The translations under genes and the position numbers were made by a program. The notes under the pieces were generated by a model that was given only the letters and a program-made list of their open reading frames with translations, ran no database searches and was not told the origin of the DNA. Below, one piece after another: positions 44,474-54,298 of a DNA stretch of 64,000 bases. Each line of letters begins with the position of its first letter. Within the stretch, counting starts at the first letter, position 1. This DNA is from Lachnospiraceae bacterium (GTDB lineage Bacteria > Bacillota > Clostridia > Lachnospirales > Lachnospiraceae): assembly GCA_024684085.1 (NCBI GenBank), contig JAIKXM010000027.1, forward strand, positions 1-64,000, read 5' to 3'.

Positions 44474-45799
44474 TTGGAAGCGGGTAAGATCAAATTTGAC
44501 AAGTACATAAAGGTTGCGGACGAGTCTTTTTTTGCTAAGAAGGGTAAGATAGTCAATGTGATAGGATTGTCCATAGAATCGGCAGGGCCTGAGGCCAGAC
44601 TGGGTGATGTATGCATGATCCGTCCGGACAATCCCGAATATCCTCCGATCATGGCTGAGGTGGTAGGATTCAAAGAGGGCAAAACTCAGCTCATGCCTTA
44701 TGATTCCACTGACGGAATTGGCATAGGCAATATCGTGGTCAATACAGGACATCCTCTTCAGGTGCAGGTGTCGGATGAGCTGCTCGGACACACGCTTGAC
44801 GGACTCGGAAGAGTGACTGACGGTGAGGCTGTTACTGAGGGCAGGCTGTATTCCGTAGAGTGTACGGCTCCTGACCCTATGTCACGTAAGATAATATCCG
44901 AGCCTTTGACTCTTGGAGTCAAGGCGGTTGACGGTATAATGACTATCGGAAAAGGACAGCGAATAGGAATATTCGCAGGCTCCGGTGTAGGTAAGTCGAC
45001 ACTGATGGGTATGTTCGCCCGTAATACAAAGGCTGATATCAATGTTATAGCCCTGATCGGAGAGCGAGGCCGAGAAGTCAGGGAATTTATAGAGAGGGAT
45101 CTCGGGCCGGAAGGTATGAGAAGATCAGTTGTCGTGGTCGCAACTTCGGATAAACCGGCTCTTGAACGTAATAAGGCGGCTAAGACCGCAACTGCCATAG
45201 CGGAATACTTCCGTGATCAGGGCAAGGATGTATTGCTTATGATGGATTCGCTTACCCGATTCTCTATGGCACAGAGAGAGATAGGTCTTGCCAACGGTGA
45301 GCCTCCGGTATCAAGAGGTTATCCGCCGAGTGTATATTCGGAGATGCCCAAGCTCCTTGAGAGAGCAGGTTGTAATGATGTTGGATCGATAACCGGACTG
45401 TATACGGTTCTTGTAGACGGTGATGACTTTAATGAGCCTATTACCGATACGGCAAGATCCATTTTAGACGGACATATAATGCTTAATCGTAAGCTTGCCC
45501 ATAAGAATCATTATCCGGCTATAGATATCCTTCAGAGTATATCAAGATGTATGTCGCAGATAACGGATAAACCGCATAAGGCGCTTGCGGGTAAGCTTAA
45601 GAATATTCTGGCGACCTATTCGGATGCCGAAGATCTTATCAATATAGGTGCATACAGAAAAGGCAGTAATAAGAATATCGATTATGCCATGGAGAAGATC
45701 GATGCGGTCAATGAATTCCTGATGCAGGAGACGGATGAGAAGTACGACTTCGAGGATACGATGTCTGCATTGCGTAATATTTTTCCACAGTCTGATTAG
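44474..45799 (+). CDS. fliI: Flagellum-specific ATP synthase FliI
   Basis: Hexameric ATPase of the flagellar type III export gate, related to F1 beta. It has Walker A GSGVGKST (169-176), Walker B DVLLMMDSLTRFSMAQ, and the FliI motifs GERGREVREFIERDLG and PPSVYSEMPKLLERAG. TTG 44474 is chosen, because GGAGG (44458-44462) lies 11 bases upstream and the resulting N-terminus, MEAGKIKFDKYIK, has the family's usual length. TTG 44447 would add nine residues and has no ribosome-binding site. Confidence 0.95.
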   Translation: MEAGKIKFDKYIKVADESFFAKKGKIVNVIGLSIESAGPEARLGDVCMIRPDNPEYPPIMAEVVGFKEGKTQLMPYDSTDGIGIGNIVVNTGHPLQVQVSDELLGHTLDGLGRVTDGEAVTEGRLYSVECTAPDPMSRKIISEPLTLGVKAVDGIMTIGKGQRIGIFAGSGVGKSTLMGMFARNTKADINVIALIGERGREVREFIERDLGPEGMRRSVVVVATSDKPALERNKAAKTATAIAEYFRDQGKDVLLMMDSLTRFSMAQREIGLANGEPPVSRGYPPSVYSEMPKLLERAGCNDVGSITGLYTVLVDGDDFNEPITDTARSILDGHIMLNRKLAHKNHYPAIDILQSISRCMSQITDKPHKALAGKLKNILATYSDAEDLINIGAYRKGSNKNIDYAMEKIDAVNEFLMQETDEKYDFEDTMSALRNIFPQSD

Positions 45800-45942
45800 G
45801 AAACGTCTGAGTGGCCGGAAGACCTGGGACTAAAGATGTATATGAGCGGATTTCGTATACAGGCGTTCATTACTTGCTAACGGTCATTGATGCTACAGGT
45901 ACGCGGTCATGATCATTAAGGCGGATATCGGGAGGCGGTCAA

Positions 45943-46386
45943 ATGGCTAAATTCAAATATAAGATGGCCAATGTTCTGGATATCAAGATGAAGATGGAAG
46001 ATCAGGCTAAGAGTGCTTTCTCTATCGCCATGGCCAATCTCAGAGCGGAAGAAGAGAAGCTGGATGCTCTGATCGCGCGTAAAGAGGAATATGAGGAAAA
46101 AGACAGGATATTGAGGACAAGTACGCTTGATATCTCTGAGATAAAGAGTAATGCTGCTGCCATCCTTAATCTGAAGTCTCAGGTTGAGGATCAGAAGGCC
46201 AATGTAAGAGCGGCCGAGGATGATGTGGAGAGAGCCAGATTCAGGCTCGACGGAGCAGTGAAAGACAGGAAGATCCATGAGAAGCTCAAGGAGAATGCTT
46301 TTGAAGAGTTTAAGGCTGATATCGGAAGAGCGGAGAGCAAGGAAGTGGATGAGCTTGTAAGCTACCGTTACGGCAGCAGAGAATAA
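45943..46386 (+). CDS. fliJ: Flagellar export chaperone FliJ
   Basis: A 147-residue, almost wholly helical coiled-coil protein (FKYKMANVLDIKMKMEDQAK at its start), as FliJ, which sits in the centre of the FliI ring. Its place after fliI supports the call, since FliJ sequences are poorly conserved. The 143-base gap before it has no clear hairpin or promoter. Confidence 0.88.
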   Translation: MAKFKYKMANVLDIKMKMEDQAKSAFSIAMANLRAEEEKLDALIARKEEYEEKDRILRTSTLDISEIKSNAAAILNLKSQVEDQKANVRAAEDDVERARFRLDGAVKDRKIHEKLKENAFEEFKADIGRAESKEVDELVSYRYGSRE

Positions 46387-46410
46387 TACCGGCAGAAACA
46401 GGAGACGGCA

Positions 46411-47298
46411 ATGGCTAAGGATCAGGATCCAAACGCGGCGGACTTAAAACGTCTGAAGCAGGAAAAAAGTAATCTGAAAAAAGATAATAAAAGGCTGAAG
46501 GCTGAGCAGAAGGCGCAGAACAAGGAAGCCAAGAGGAGAGCCAGAGAACTCGCGGAGGAAGAAGCGAGGCTCATGGATGATGACGGGGGCGGATTCTCGG
46601 TATTTCTTATCACCCTTGTCATAGTAGCTGTATGGATAGCTATCGTGTGTGCGCTTATCAAGCTTGATATAGGTGGATTCGGTTCGGGAGTCCTGTATCC
46701 GATATTCAAGGATATTCCCGTAGTCAATCTTATCCTTCCCGGCGATGCGACGATGAATGGCGGAGAGGAAGATGTTGATGTCTCTGAATATGCTTCGCTT
46801 AAGGATGCGGTCAGAGAAATCAACAGACTTAAATCGGAGCTTGAATTGGAGAGATCCGATGAATCGGTCAAGGATGAGCAGATCGAGAAGCTGATGATGG
46901 AGGTCGACAGACTTAAGACTTTTGAAGATAAGCAGGTGGAATTTGAGCGGATCAAGAATGAGTTCTATAATGAAGTGATCTATGCGGATCAGGGACCCGG
47001 CGCGGAAGAGTATATCAAGTACTATGAGAGCATGGACCCTACGACGGCGGAAGCTCTGTACAAACAGGTTGTCCGTGAGGAAGCAGTCGATCAGAAGGTT
47101 AAGGATTATGCGCAGGCATATTCGGAGATGAAGCCGGCAGCAGCCGCAGAGATCTTCGAGAGTATGACCGACGATCTGGAACTTGTTGCCAAGATCTTGC
47201 ATCAGATGGATTCCAAGAGCAGGGGCAATATCCTTGCGGCCATGGATGCGGATATTGCGGCGCGCATTACCAAGATCATGGAACCTACCGAATACTAA
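46411..47298 (+). CDS. ylxF: MotE/YlxF-like flagellar membrane protein
   Basis: A 295-residue protein. It has a highly charged coiled-coil N-terminus (about 8-55), one membrane helix (about 63-86), an extracytoplasmic coiled coil (about 125-185) and a C-terminal MgtE-N-like domain (about 200-295; MKPAAAAEIFESM, LVAKILHQMDSKSRGNILAAM). This is the layout of MotE/YlxF proteins. They lie between fliJ and fliK in Bacillus and act as stabilisers of the stator or of MotA/B-linked functions. The exact role here is inference. Confidence 0.85.
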   Translation: MAKDQDPNAADLKRLKQEKSNLKKDNKRLKAEQKAQNKEAKRRARELAEEEARLMDDDGGGFSVFLITLVIVAVWIAIVCALIKLDIGGFGSGVLYPIFKDIPVVNLILPGDATMNGGEEDVDVSEYASLKDAVREINRLKSELELERSDESVKDEQIEKLMMEVDRLKTFEDKQVEFERIKNEFYNEVIYADQGPGAEEYIKYYESMDPTTAEALYKQVVREEAVDQKVKDYAQAYSEMKPAAAAEIFESMTDDLELVAKILHQMDSKSRGNILAAMDADIAARITKIMEPTEY

Positions 47299-47307
47299 GT
47301 GATCTGA

Positions 47308-47338
47308 CAGGGCAGAACGTTGCTAACGATCTGCCCTG
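47308..47338 (+). other. Intra-operon stem-loop after ylxF
   Basis: CAGGGCAGA (47308-47316) pairs with TCTGCCCTG (47330-47338) around a 13-base loop. The T-run after it is poor (ATTTATC), so it may stabilise the upstream mRNA or reduce read-through rather than end transcription. The rest of the 196-base gap to fliK shows nothing else definite. Confidence 0.45.
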
Positions 47339-47494
47339 ATTTATCTAACAGGAAATTGCTTTCTATTACGCAAAAAACGCTTCGCTAAGGATTTTTGTAA
47401 AAAGGGGTTATGGAGGGGAGGCAATCTGCCGATATAGATTATACAAATGTAGTAGCTTATGGCCACGCACCTTGATAATTGAAAGGAGGCAGAG

Positions 47495-48910
47495 ATGATC
47501 ACTAATTTGATGCCGGGTATCGGCTCCGGACAGAGCATGATATCCAATCTACAGATCAATGTGAATCAAAGTCAGACTTCGGATTTTTCCCAGGTGTTGA
47601 AGAACAGTTCCGATAAAGCTGCTGCCGTAGAGGATTCCGGTAACGGTACCGGACGCAATACGGAGACGAACAGATATAAGGACACTGAGAAGACACAAGA
47701 CTACAGTAAGGAAGACACCAAGGTTACTTCCAATGAGCCTGTGGAAAAAAAGGACGACCTGAGTACCGATAAGGCCGAGGAAAAAGAAGACTTTACCGAA
47801 GCATTAAGCGAGGTTAAGGAAGACAAGAAGCCGGTCGAAGATAAGATCAACATCGAAGAAGTGATGGAGATCATTAACACGGCGGCCGTTCAGATCGAGA
47901 ACCTGATGGCAGAGACTTTTGAAGTGAGTACGGAAGAAGTCGACAAGGCTCTTACGGAATTGGATCTGGAAACCGTGGATCTGCTCAACCCGGAAGTGAT
48001 ACCGAAGGTAGCGGTTGAAGTTAAAGAACTTGCCGATACAATGGATATCATGACCAATGAAGAATTGTACAAAGATGTTAAGATGCTGATGACAGAAGCT
48101 GAGGACCTAACGGATCAGTTATCACAGGAGCTGGAGATTCCTGTGAAGACTCTGAAACAGCAGATAAGCAGCATTCCCGTGATAGAGGAGGAGCTTAGAC
48201 CGATCACCGTTAATGAAGACCAGGGACAGGTCGAAACCGGTGAAGAGATGATAAGCATTGATACCATCCCTGTCGGGGAGGATGTTCACATCGAACAGGA
48301 AGCCGATTCCTCTAAGGACGGCAAGTCGAACAATTCTCACAATAATAAAAATACAACAGAATATGAACCATCTCATTTTATGCAATCGATAACGGACAAC
48401 ATCGAACGGATCGTTACCGAGAAGGTTAATGAGACTCCCGCATCATATGTTGCCGATCCGGCAGACATCATGGAGCAGGTCAGGGAATCCTTAAGGATCG
48501 TTATGAAGGATGATATGACGGAGATGGAGATGCAGTTACATCCCGCTTCTCTCGGTAATGTCAAAGTACAGGTGGCTATCAAGGACGGAGCCGTAACGGC
48601 AAGCTTCACCACTCAGAATGAGCAGGTAAAAGCAGTTCTTGAATCTCAACTTGTTCAGCTTAAGGAACAGATGAACGAACAGGGACTTAAGATCGAGGCG
48701 GTTGAAGTAACAGTGAGTAGCCACTCTTTTGAGAGTGATCTTCAGAACGGACGGGGCAACGGACAGGAGCCCGGAGAGCCTAAGAAGAAGACAAAGAGAA
48801 GCATCAATCTTAATTCGTTGGAAGATGATCCCAAGATGGACAATGAAGAAGACAGCGTACTGGCAGACATGATGGTGCGTCAGGGTAATTCAGTAGACTA
48901 TCTTACATAG
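47495..48910 (+). CDS. fliK: Flagellar hook-length control protein FliK
   Basis: Secreted ruler that sets hook length and switches export specificity. The N-terminal two-thirds are acidic and of low complexity, as is usual. The C-terminal domain (about 325-425) carries the family motif MQLHPASLGNVKVQVAIKDG and the following ESQLVQLKEQMNEQG. Length 471. AGGAGG lies eight bases before ATG 47495. flgD follows directly, as expected for hook assembly. Confidence 0.94.
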   Translation: MITNLMPGIGSGQSMISNLQINVNQSQTSDFSQVLKNSSDKAAAVEDSGNGTGRNTETNRYKDTEKTQDYSKEDTKVTSNEPVEKKDDLSTDKAEEKEDFTEALSEVKEDKKPVEDKINIEEVMEIINTAAVQIENLMAETFEVSTEEVDKALTELDLETVDLLNPEVIPKVAVEVKELADTMDIMTNEELYKDVKMLMTEAEDLTDQLSQELEIPVKTLKQQISSIPVIEEELRPITVNEDQGQVETGEEMISIDTIPVGEDVHIEQEADSSKDGKSNNSHNNKNTTEYEPSHFMQSITDNIERIVTEKVNETPASYVADPADIMEQVRESLRIVMKDDMTEMEMQLHPASLGNVKVQVAIKDGAVTASFTTQNEQVKAVLESQLVQLKEQMNEQGLKIEAVEVTVSSHSFESDLQNGRGNGQEPGEPKKKTKRSINLNSLEDDPKMDNEEDSVLADMMVRQGNSVDYLT

Positions 48911-48924
48911 AACAGGAGATCAAT

Positions 48925-49569
48925 ATGAGCGTATCAGCAACAGTAATAGACGGACAGATAACCAATCAGAAGACGCCGGAGACAGCGGACAGCAAGGCCA
49001 AGACAGGAGGAACAAGTTCTCTTGATAAGGATTCCTTCCTTCAGTTACTTGTAACTCAGATGCAGTATCAGGATCCTCTGGAACCTCAGGATAATTCGCA
49101 GATGGTATCACAGCTCGCTACCTTCTCTTCTCTGGAAGAGATGCAGAATATGAGTCATTCACTTGATAAGTCCAGAGCTTCTTCCCTTATAGGCCAGTAT
49201 GTTGATATCAGTCATACTGATGCATCGGGAAAAACGACCGCAGTTGAGGGAGTCGTTGATTTTGTTACTTTCCAGGGCTCAAGTTCGTACGTTTCGGTTA
49301 ACGGCGAACTGTATGATATAGCAGAGGTTCAGTCAGTGGTTGACGGAGAATATACAGTGGCTGTTAAGCTGGCAGAGAACTTCAATATGATGCTTAACAA
49401 CCTGCCGGATCTTAACAGACTGACGGATGCAAGTGCCGATAAGGTATCAGAGCTTATAGCACTCTACAGCGGAATGGATAATTATCAGAAGTCAATGATA
49501 TCTTCGGATGCACTGGATCTGTACAATCAATACGCAGGATGGCTTGCTACAAGAGTTGAGAACGCATAA
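48925..49569 (+). CDS. flgD: Flagellar hook cap protein FlgD
   Basis: Scaffold for hook assembly, 214 residues. The conserved N-terminal part is LDKDSFLQLLVTQMQYQDP followed by MVSQLATFSSLEEMQN. A small beta domain (about 90-145) follows. The last 60 residues (LNRLTDASADKVSELIALY) are an extension beyond the short Bacillus-type protein. It lies 14 bases after fliK. Confidence 0.95.
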   Translation: MSVSATVIDGQITNQKTPETADSKAKTGGTSSLDKDSFLQLLVTQMQYQDPLEPQDNSQMVSQLATFSSLEEMQNMSHSLDKSRASSLIGQYVDISHTDASGKTTAVEGVVDFVTFQGSSSYVSVNGELYDIAEVQSVVDGEYTVAVKLAENFNMMLNNLPDLNRLTDASADKVSELIALYSGMDNYQKSMISSDALDLYNQYAGWLATRVENA

Positions 49570-49607
49570 AGACAAGTTAAGGATGATCTAATTACGGAGG
49601 GGACAAT

Positions 49608-50021
49608 ATGAATGTATTAAGCAATCAATACCTTTCCATTGAACAGGTTAAGGACAGACTCCTGTCCACAGCCGGAAGAAATAATGATATAGCGGATGAG
49701 TCGGGCGTATCTTTTCAGTCGATATTGGATTCAAAGACAGAGAAGACTCTGACAACGGGAAGCGGCAGCGAGATCAGATTCAGCAAGCATGCCACAAGCA
49801 GACTCGCAACAAGAGATATTACACTTAATGATGATCAGGTGGCAAGACTCAATGATGGCGTACAGAAGGCTAATGAGAAAGGGATCAAGGATTCTCTTAT
49901 GATAATGGACAGACTGGCATTTATCGTTAACGTACCGAGCGCCACGGTCATTACCGCTATGGATCAGACAGAAACCAATAATAATATCTTCACTAACATA
50001 GATGGTGCCGTAATAGTATAG
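49608..50021 (+). CDS. Flagellar operon protein (TIGR02530-like)
   Basis: A 137-residue protein of the type named only as 'flagellar operon protein', found between flgD and flgE in many clostridia. The conserved part is IRFSKHATSRLATRDI, LNDGVQKANEKGIKDSLMI and IVNVPSATVITAMDQ. The function is unknown; the position suggests a role in hook assembly. The ribosome-binding site GGAGGGG is close to ATG 49608. Confidence 0.85.
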   Translation: MNVLSNQYLSIEQVKDRLLSTAGRNNDIADESGVSFQSILDSKTEKTLTTGSGSEIRFSKHATSRLATRDITLNDDQVARLNDGVQKANEKGIKDSLMIMDRLAFIVNVPSATVITAMDQTETNNNIFTNIDGAVIV

Positions 50022-50042
50022 CACTGCAGGAGGGCTTTAATT

Positions 50043-51755
50043 ATGATGAGATCAATGTATTCCGGTGTTGCCGGACTTAAAACACATCAGACAAAAATGG
50101 ACGTTATCGGTAACAATATCGCTAATGTTAATACAGTTGCATACAAATCTCAGTCAGTTACTTTCTCGGAACTGATGTATCAGACAACCCAGGCGGCTTC
50201 CGGTGCCAATGCAGTTACAGGAACAGCAGGTATCAACGCAAGACAGATCGGTCTTGGTGTAAAAACAGGTGCTATTAATACTGCAATCTCTTCACAGGGT
50301 GCTTCACAGACCACGAACAATCCCTTTGACATAAGAATAACAGGTGATACATTCTTCATCGTATCAAACGGTTCGGACAATTTCTTCACAAGAGACGGTT
50401 CTTTCTATATTGACGGTCTCGGCAATCTGGCTATGACATCAAACGGATATAATGTAATGGGATGGCAGGTTGACGATGAGACACAGGAGATCAAGCAGGA
50501 TACGGTTTCCGCTCTTCGTATCATGAGCCCTGAGAATATGACTTATCCTCCGGAAGCTACAACGGCAGCTACCGTATCAGGAATCATAGATAAGAATGAT
50601 ACTAACGTTACGGCTTCATCAGGTAAGAATATGAACCTCCTGATATATGATAATCTTGGTTACAGCTATACAGTTAAGCTGAACATCAAGAATACCTCTC
50701 AGGAAGGTGAATATATCCTCTCTGTATCCGATATCGTGGATTCCAACAATGATTCCATCGGCGATATCAGCGGAATGAACTTCGGCGCCGACGGTGTTAC
50801 CGTTAACAGAGATACGGCCGTAAGACTTGCAGACGGTTATTCATGGGTAGGCAAGAGTCTTGTAAGAACAAGCGATAATACCACTATCTATACAGTCGGC
50901 GGTTCACCTGCATATGATGCAACAGCGCTTGCAACAGCATACGGCTATGGCGATGATGTTGAGACATTCGAGAGCTTCACTGTTAATGTGACAGACGGTA
51001 ACGGCCATTCGGAATCAAAGACGATCGAAGAAGTATTTGCTAACGGCAATGTGACCTTGGACGGTGTTACCAAGACTATCGCAGAGTGGATGAACGCACA
51101 GGCTACAGAAGAATCTCCCGGAGCTTACTTAAAGGCTATCAATACTTCTTCGCTTAAGATGAATGATGTTGCCACATTAAGCTACGATCCTCTTACAGGT
51201 GCATTCACAAGTGTAGGTTCAGGCAATTCGATCACACTTAACCTTGCGGATATAATCATTCCCGGAACAAACGGTTCCAAGTTCGAGAACGTTACGGTTG
51301 ATTTCTCTTCAACGACAATGTACAACAACAGCGGAACATCTACCATATCAGCTTCCAACGGTGATGCCAATAAGCTCGGAACAGGACGTAAGCTCGGTTC
51401 TATGAGTGGTGTATCTATTCAGAACGACGGAAGAATATATGTATCTTATGATAACGGCATGTCAAGACTGCTCGGTCAGATAGCGGTTGCGGAATTTGCC
51501 AATGCTTCAGGTCTTGAGAAGAGCGGTGATAACCTCTACAAGGCAAGCCAGAACTCCGGTGATTTCGATGGAATCGGTATTGAGATCACAACAGGCGGCG
51601 GATATATGACAACAGGCGTTCTTGAAATGTCCAATGTAGACCTTTCCGCTGAATTTACCGATATGATCACCACACAGAGAGGCTTCCAGGCCAACTCCAG
51701 AATAATTACAGTGTCAGATACACTCCTTGAAGAACTTGTTAATCTTAAGAGATGA
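50043..51755 (+). CDS. flgE: Flagellar hook protein FlgE
   Basis: Subunit of the hook, exported without a cleaved signal. The N-terminal motif is SMYSGVAGLKTHQTKMDVIG and NNIANVNTVAYKS. The C-terminal D0 helix is DMITTQRGFQANSRIITVSD and LLEELVNLKR. The middle part is Thr/Ser/Gly-rich and variable. At 570 residues it is longer than the E. coli hook protein (about 400), as often seen in clostridia. A strong terminator follows. Confidence 0.95.
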   Translation: MMRSMYSGVAGLKTHQTKMDVIGNNIANVNTVAYKSQSVTFSELMYQTTQAASGANAVTGTAGINARQIGLGVKTGAINTAISSQGASQTTNNPFDIRITGDTFFIVSNGSDNFFTRDGSFYIDGLGNLAMTSNGYNVMGWQVDDETQEIKQDTVSALRIMSPENMTYPPEATTAATVSGIIDKNDTNVTASSGKNMNLLIYDNLGYSYTVKLNIKNTSQEGEYILSVSDIVDSNNDSIGDISGMNFGADGVTVNRDTAVRLADGYSWVGKSLVRTSDNTTIYTVGGSPAYDATALATAYGYGDDVETFESFTVNVTDGNGHSESKTIEEVFANGNVTLDGVTKTIAEWMNAQATEESPGAYLKAINTSSLKMNDVATLSYDPLTGAFTSVGSGNSITLNLADIIIPGTNGSKFENVTVDFSSTTMYNNSGTSTISASNGDANKLGTGRKLGSMSGVSIQNDGRIYVSYDNGMSRLLGQIAVAEFANASGLEKSGDNLYKASQNSGDFDGIGIEITTGGGYMTTGVLEMSNVDLSAEFTDMITTQRGFQANSRIITVSDTLLEELVNLKR

Positions 51756-51793
51756 TGATGAGATACTGCGGTTAATGTAATTTTCCTGTAAAT

Positions 51794-51825
51794 AAAGCCC
51801 TATAGAGTATCTCTATAGGGCTTTT
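51794..51825 (+). terminator. Perfect intrinsic terminator inside the flagellar operon, after flgE
   Basis: AAAGCCCTATAGAG (51794-51807) and CTCTATAGGGCTTT (51811-51824) form a perfect 14-bp stem around TAT, with four T residues at the end. A TATAAT follows at 51831-51836 without a clear -35. It should reduce or stop transcription between hook and motor genes. Confidence 0.85.
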
Positions 51826-51874
51826 GGGTGTATAATGAATATATCTTGTTATGTAAAGAGGATGAACGAGTTTT

Positions 51875-52060
51875 ATGATAGAAGTGACCCGGCTTAACGG
51901 AGATAAATTGACTGTCAACGCAGAACTGATAGAGATGGTGGAGAGCACCCCCGATACAGTGATCCACCTTACTACAGGCAGGAAAATAATTATAAAAGAA
52001 AGTAGACAAGAAGTGAATAATTTAGTAAAATCGTATAGAAAGGATATTTCTGTCTTTTGA
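51875..52060 (+). CDS. swrD: SwrD/FlbD-family small flagellar protein
   Basis: A 61-residue protein (MIEVTRLNGDKLTVNAELIE; TVIHLTTGRKIIIKES) of the FlbD/SwrD family. In Bacillus subtilis SwrD lies directly after flgE and raises flagellar motor power. Here it precedes motA-motB, which suits that role. The ribosome-binding site is weak. Confidence 0.9.
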   Translation: MIEVTRLNGDKLTVNAELIEMVESTPDTVIHLTTGRKIIIKESRQEVNNLVKSYRKDISVF

Positions 52061-52103
52061 GTCAAATCAGGCTTTTTGAGGCGAAATATATGGTAATAAA
52101 GAA

Positions 52104-52892
52104 GTGGATCTGGCGACACTGATCGGATTGGCAGTCTGCTTTGGACTGGTTATATTCGGAATCTTATTTGGTAATGATATATCGGCTCTTAAGAGCTTTC
52201 TGGATGCTCCTTCGGCACTTATCACTTTTGGTGGATCGTTCATGTGTATGCTTGCATCTCTTACCATTCCCGATTTCGTAGGTGGTCTTAAGTCTATAGG
52301 ACTTACCTTCAAGGGTGGCGGACAGGATACACCGGCTGTAATTAAGAAGATTATCGATCTCTCCAACGTAGCCCGTAAGGAGGGCTTATTGTCGTTAGAG
52401 GAGGCGGCCGGAGAACTGGATGATCCCTTCCTTAAAAAAGGAATATTACTTATCGTTGACGGTACCGATCCTGAGCTCGTTAGAGGCATCATGGAGACGG
52501 AACTCAGCAGTGTAGATACACGACACAGATCCAAGATAGGCTTCTGGGAGAACTTAGGTGCCATGGGTCCTGCCTGGGGTATGATCGGAACGCTTATCGG
52601 TCTGGTTAACATGCTCCAGAACATGGATGATCCTTCTTCGATCGGTCCTGCCATGGCGGTTGCCCTTTTGACCACTCTGTACGGTTCAATGCTTGCTAAC
52701 TGGATCTGCGCTCCCACGGCAGCCAAGCTTAAGCTTCGTAATGAAGAAGAAGTAATGGTCCGTGAGATCACGATAGAAGGTCTTCTGTCCATTCAGGCAG
52801 GTGAGAATCCCCGAGTTATCGAGGAGAAGCTTAAGTCCTTCCTGACACCTGCTGAGAAAGCTGTTATCGAAGCTGAGGGAGGTGAAGCATAA
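52104..52892 (+). CDS. motA: Flagellar motor stator protein MotA
   Basis: Four-helix membrane protein that forms the ion channel with MotB. The 262-residue protein has helices at about 4-22, 30-50, 150-172 and 182-202, and the conserved GAMGPAWGMIGTLIGLVNML region (split here by its proline). A cytoplasmic loop with RKEGLLSLE contains the charged residues that contact FliG. The start is GTG 52104. Whether protons or sodium ions are used cannot be decided. Confidence 0.95.
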   Translation: MDLATLIGLAVCFGLVIFGILFGNDISALKSFLDAPSALITFGGSFMCMLASLTIPDFVGGLKSIGLTFKGGGQDTPAVIKKIIDLSNVARKEGLLSLEEAAGELDDPFLKKGILLIVDGTDPELVRGIMETELSSVDTRHRSKIGFWENLGAMGPAWGMIGTLIGLVNMLQNMDDPSSIGPAMAVALLTTLYGSMLANWICAPTAAKLKLRNEEEVMVREITIEGLLSIQAGENPRVIEEKLKSFLTPAEKAVIEAEGGEA

Positions 52893-53722
52893 TGGCCAGA
52901 AAACCTGAAGAACCGCCAAAAGGTGCGCCGGCGTGGCAATCAACCTTCGCGGATCTGATGAACCTTCTGCTGTGCTTCTTCGTTTTGCTCTTCTCAATGT
53001 CTTCGATCGATGCACAGAAGTTCGAGGAGATCGCAGCATCCTTCTCCAACACCTTCAGTGTTTTTTCCGCAGGCGGATCGTCCTTCATGGACGGCTTGCT
53101 GATAAGCAACGGAGTCAGCCAGCTTAATAATCTTGATAAATATATCAACAATACAGGTGCCGCCGCCAATCAGTCGGCTGCACAGAATGAGATGAAGGAG
53201 AATGATTCCGAAGGAGGTGTGGACGAGATGATGAATGAGATCGAAGCCGCAAGACTCAAGGCAAGTGAAGAACTGGCCGAGAAGGTTGAGGAAGCGCTCT
53301 CAGAACAGGGCATAGACGGTTCGGTGGATATCGACTTCACATCACAATATGTTCAGTTAACACTCAAGGGCTCGATCCTTTTCGATAGCGGTAAGGCTGA
53401 ACTTAAGCAGGATGCGATGCCCATTATCAGCAAGGTGGCTTTCATACTCGAGAGATATGCCGAGAGTACCATTGAGATCGAGGGACATACCGATAATGTT
53501 CCCATAAGCGGCGGTAAGTTCGAGAGTAATGATGTATTGAGCTCATACAGAGCGCTTGCTATGTTTGATTATCTTGTTGAGAATACCACTCTCGATCCGG
53601 CCAATATCAAGCATTCCGGACGAGGTGAATATATACCGGTTGCGGACAATTCCACACCGGAAGGCAGAGCTAAGAACAGAAGAGTAGAGATCAAGATATA
53701 CAATAATTTAAGCTCTGACTAG
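52892..53722 (+). CDS. motB: Flagellar motor stator protein MotB
   Basis: Stator subunit with one membrane helix (about 17-37) containing the ion-binding aspartate D21 (WQSTFADLMNLLLCFFVLLF), a plug/linker region, and an OmpA-type peptidoglycan-binding domain (about 165-272; IEIEGHTDNVPI, AKNRRVEIKIY). The stop codon of motA overlaps its ATG (TAATG). Confidence 0.95.
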   Translation: MARKPEEPPKGAPAWQSTFADLMNLLLCFFVLLFSMSSIDAQKFEEIAASFSNTFSVFSAGGSSFMDGLLISNGVSQLNNLDKYINNTGAAANQSAAQNEMKENDSEGGVDEMMNEIEAARLKASEELAEKVEEALSEQGIDGSVDIDFTSQYVQLTLKGSILFDSGKAELKQDAMPIISKVAFILERYAESTIEIEGHTDNVPISGGKFESNDVLSSYRALAMFDYLVENTTLDPANIKHSGRGEYIPVADNSTPEGRAKNRRVEIKIYNNLSSD

Positions 53723-53734
53723 ATTGGAGAATGA

Positions 53735-54256
53735 ATGAAGAAGAATATGCTATCGATTATCATATTGGCTTTGCTCATTGTGAATCTGGCAATGACAGGT
53801 ATTCTGATGTTCTCACAGATGGGGACGACCAAGAAGACGGCAAGGCTTATAGACGGGATATCAACAGCCCTTTCTCTTGAGATCGCGGAACCTTCTACGG
53901 ATGAAGCGGCAGAGGCTGAGGAAGTTCCCATAGATGCGATCGCGGTCTATAAGATCCCGGATCAGATGACGATACAGCTTGCCAAGGGAGCTGACGGTGC
54001 TACACATTATTGTCTTGTATCTGTTTCGCTTTCAATGAATACCCTTCATGAGGATTATGAGAAGTACGGTGCCAAGGTAGGAGATAGCGAAGACCTTATA
54101 AAGGGAGAGATATTCGATGTTATCGGTTCTCATCCTATTGAAGAAGCGGAGAGCAATCCTGATCTTCTGAGAGAAGAGATACTTAAGAGGATCCAGAAGC
54201 TCTATGGCTCGGATTTTATATATAACGTCGTATTCAGAGACGTTATGTTCCAATAA
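53735..54256 (+). CDS. fliL: Flagellar basal body-associated protein FliL
   Basis: A 173-residue single-pass membrane protein (helix about 5-26) that surrounds the stator and supports it under load. The C-terminal part (KIPDQMTIQLAKG..HYCLVSVSLSMN, VVFRDVMFQ) fits the FliL family. It is placed between motB and fliM, as in other clostridia. Confidence 0.9.
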   Translation: MKKNMLSIIILALLIVNLAMTGILMFSQMGTTKKTARLIDGISTALSLEIAEPSTDEAAEAEEVPIDAIAVYKIPDQMTIQLAKGADGATHYCLVSVSLSMNTLHEDYEKYGAKVGDSEDLIKGEIFDVIGSHPIEEAESNPDLLREEILKRIQKLYGSDFIYNVVFRDVMFQ

Positions 54257-54298
54257 AAAAACTGTAATCCAAAGAGTAACGACGGGAGGTGAGCCTGC

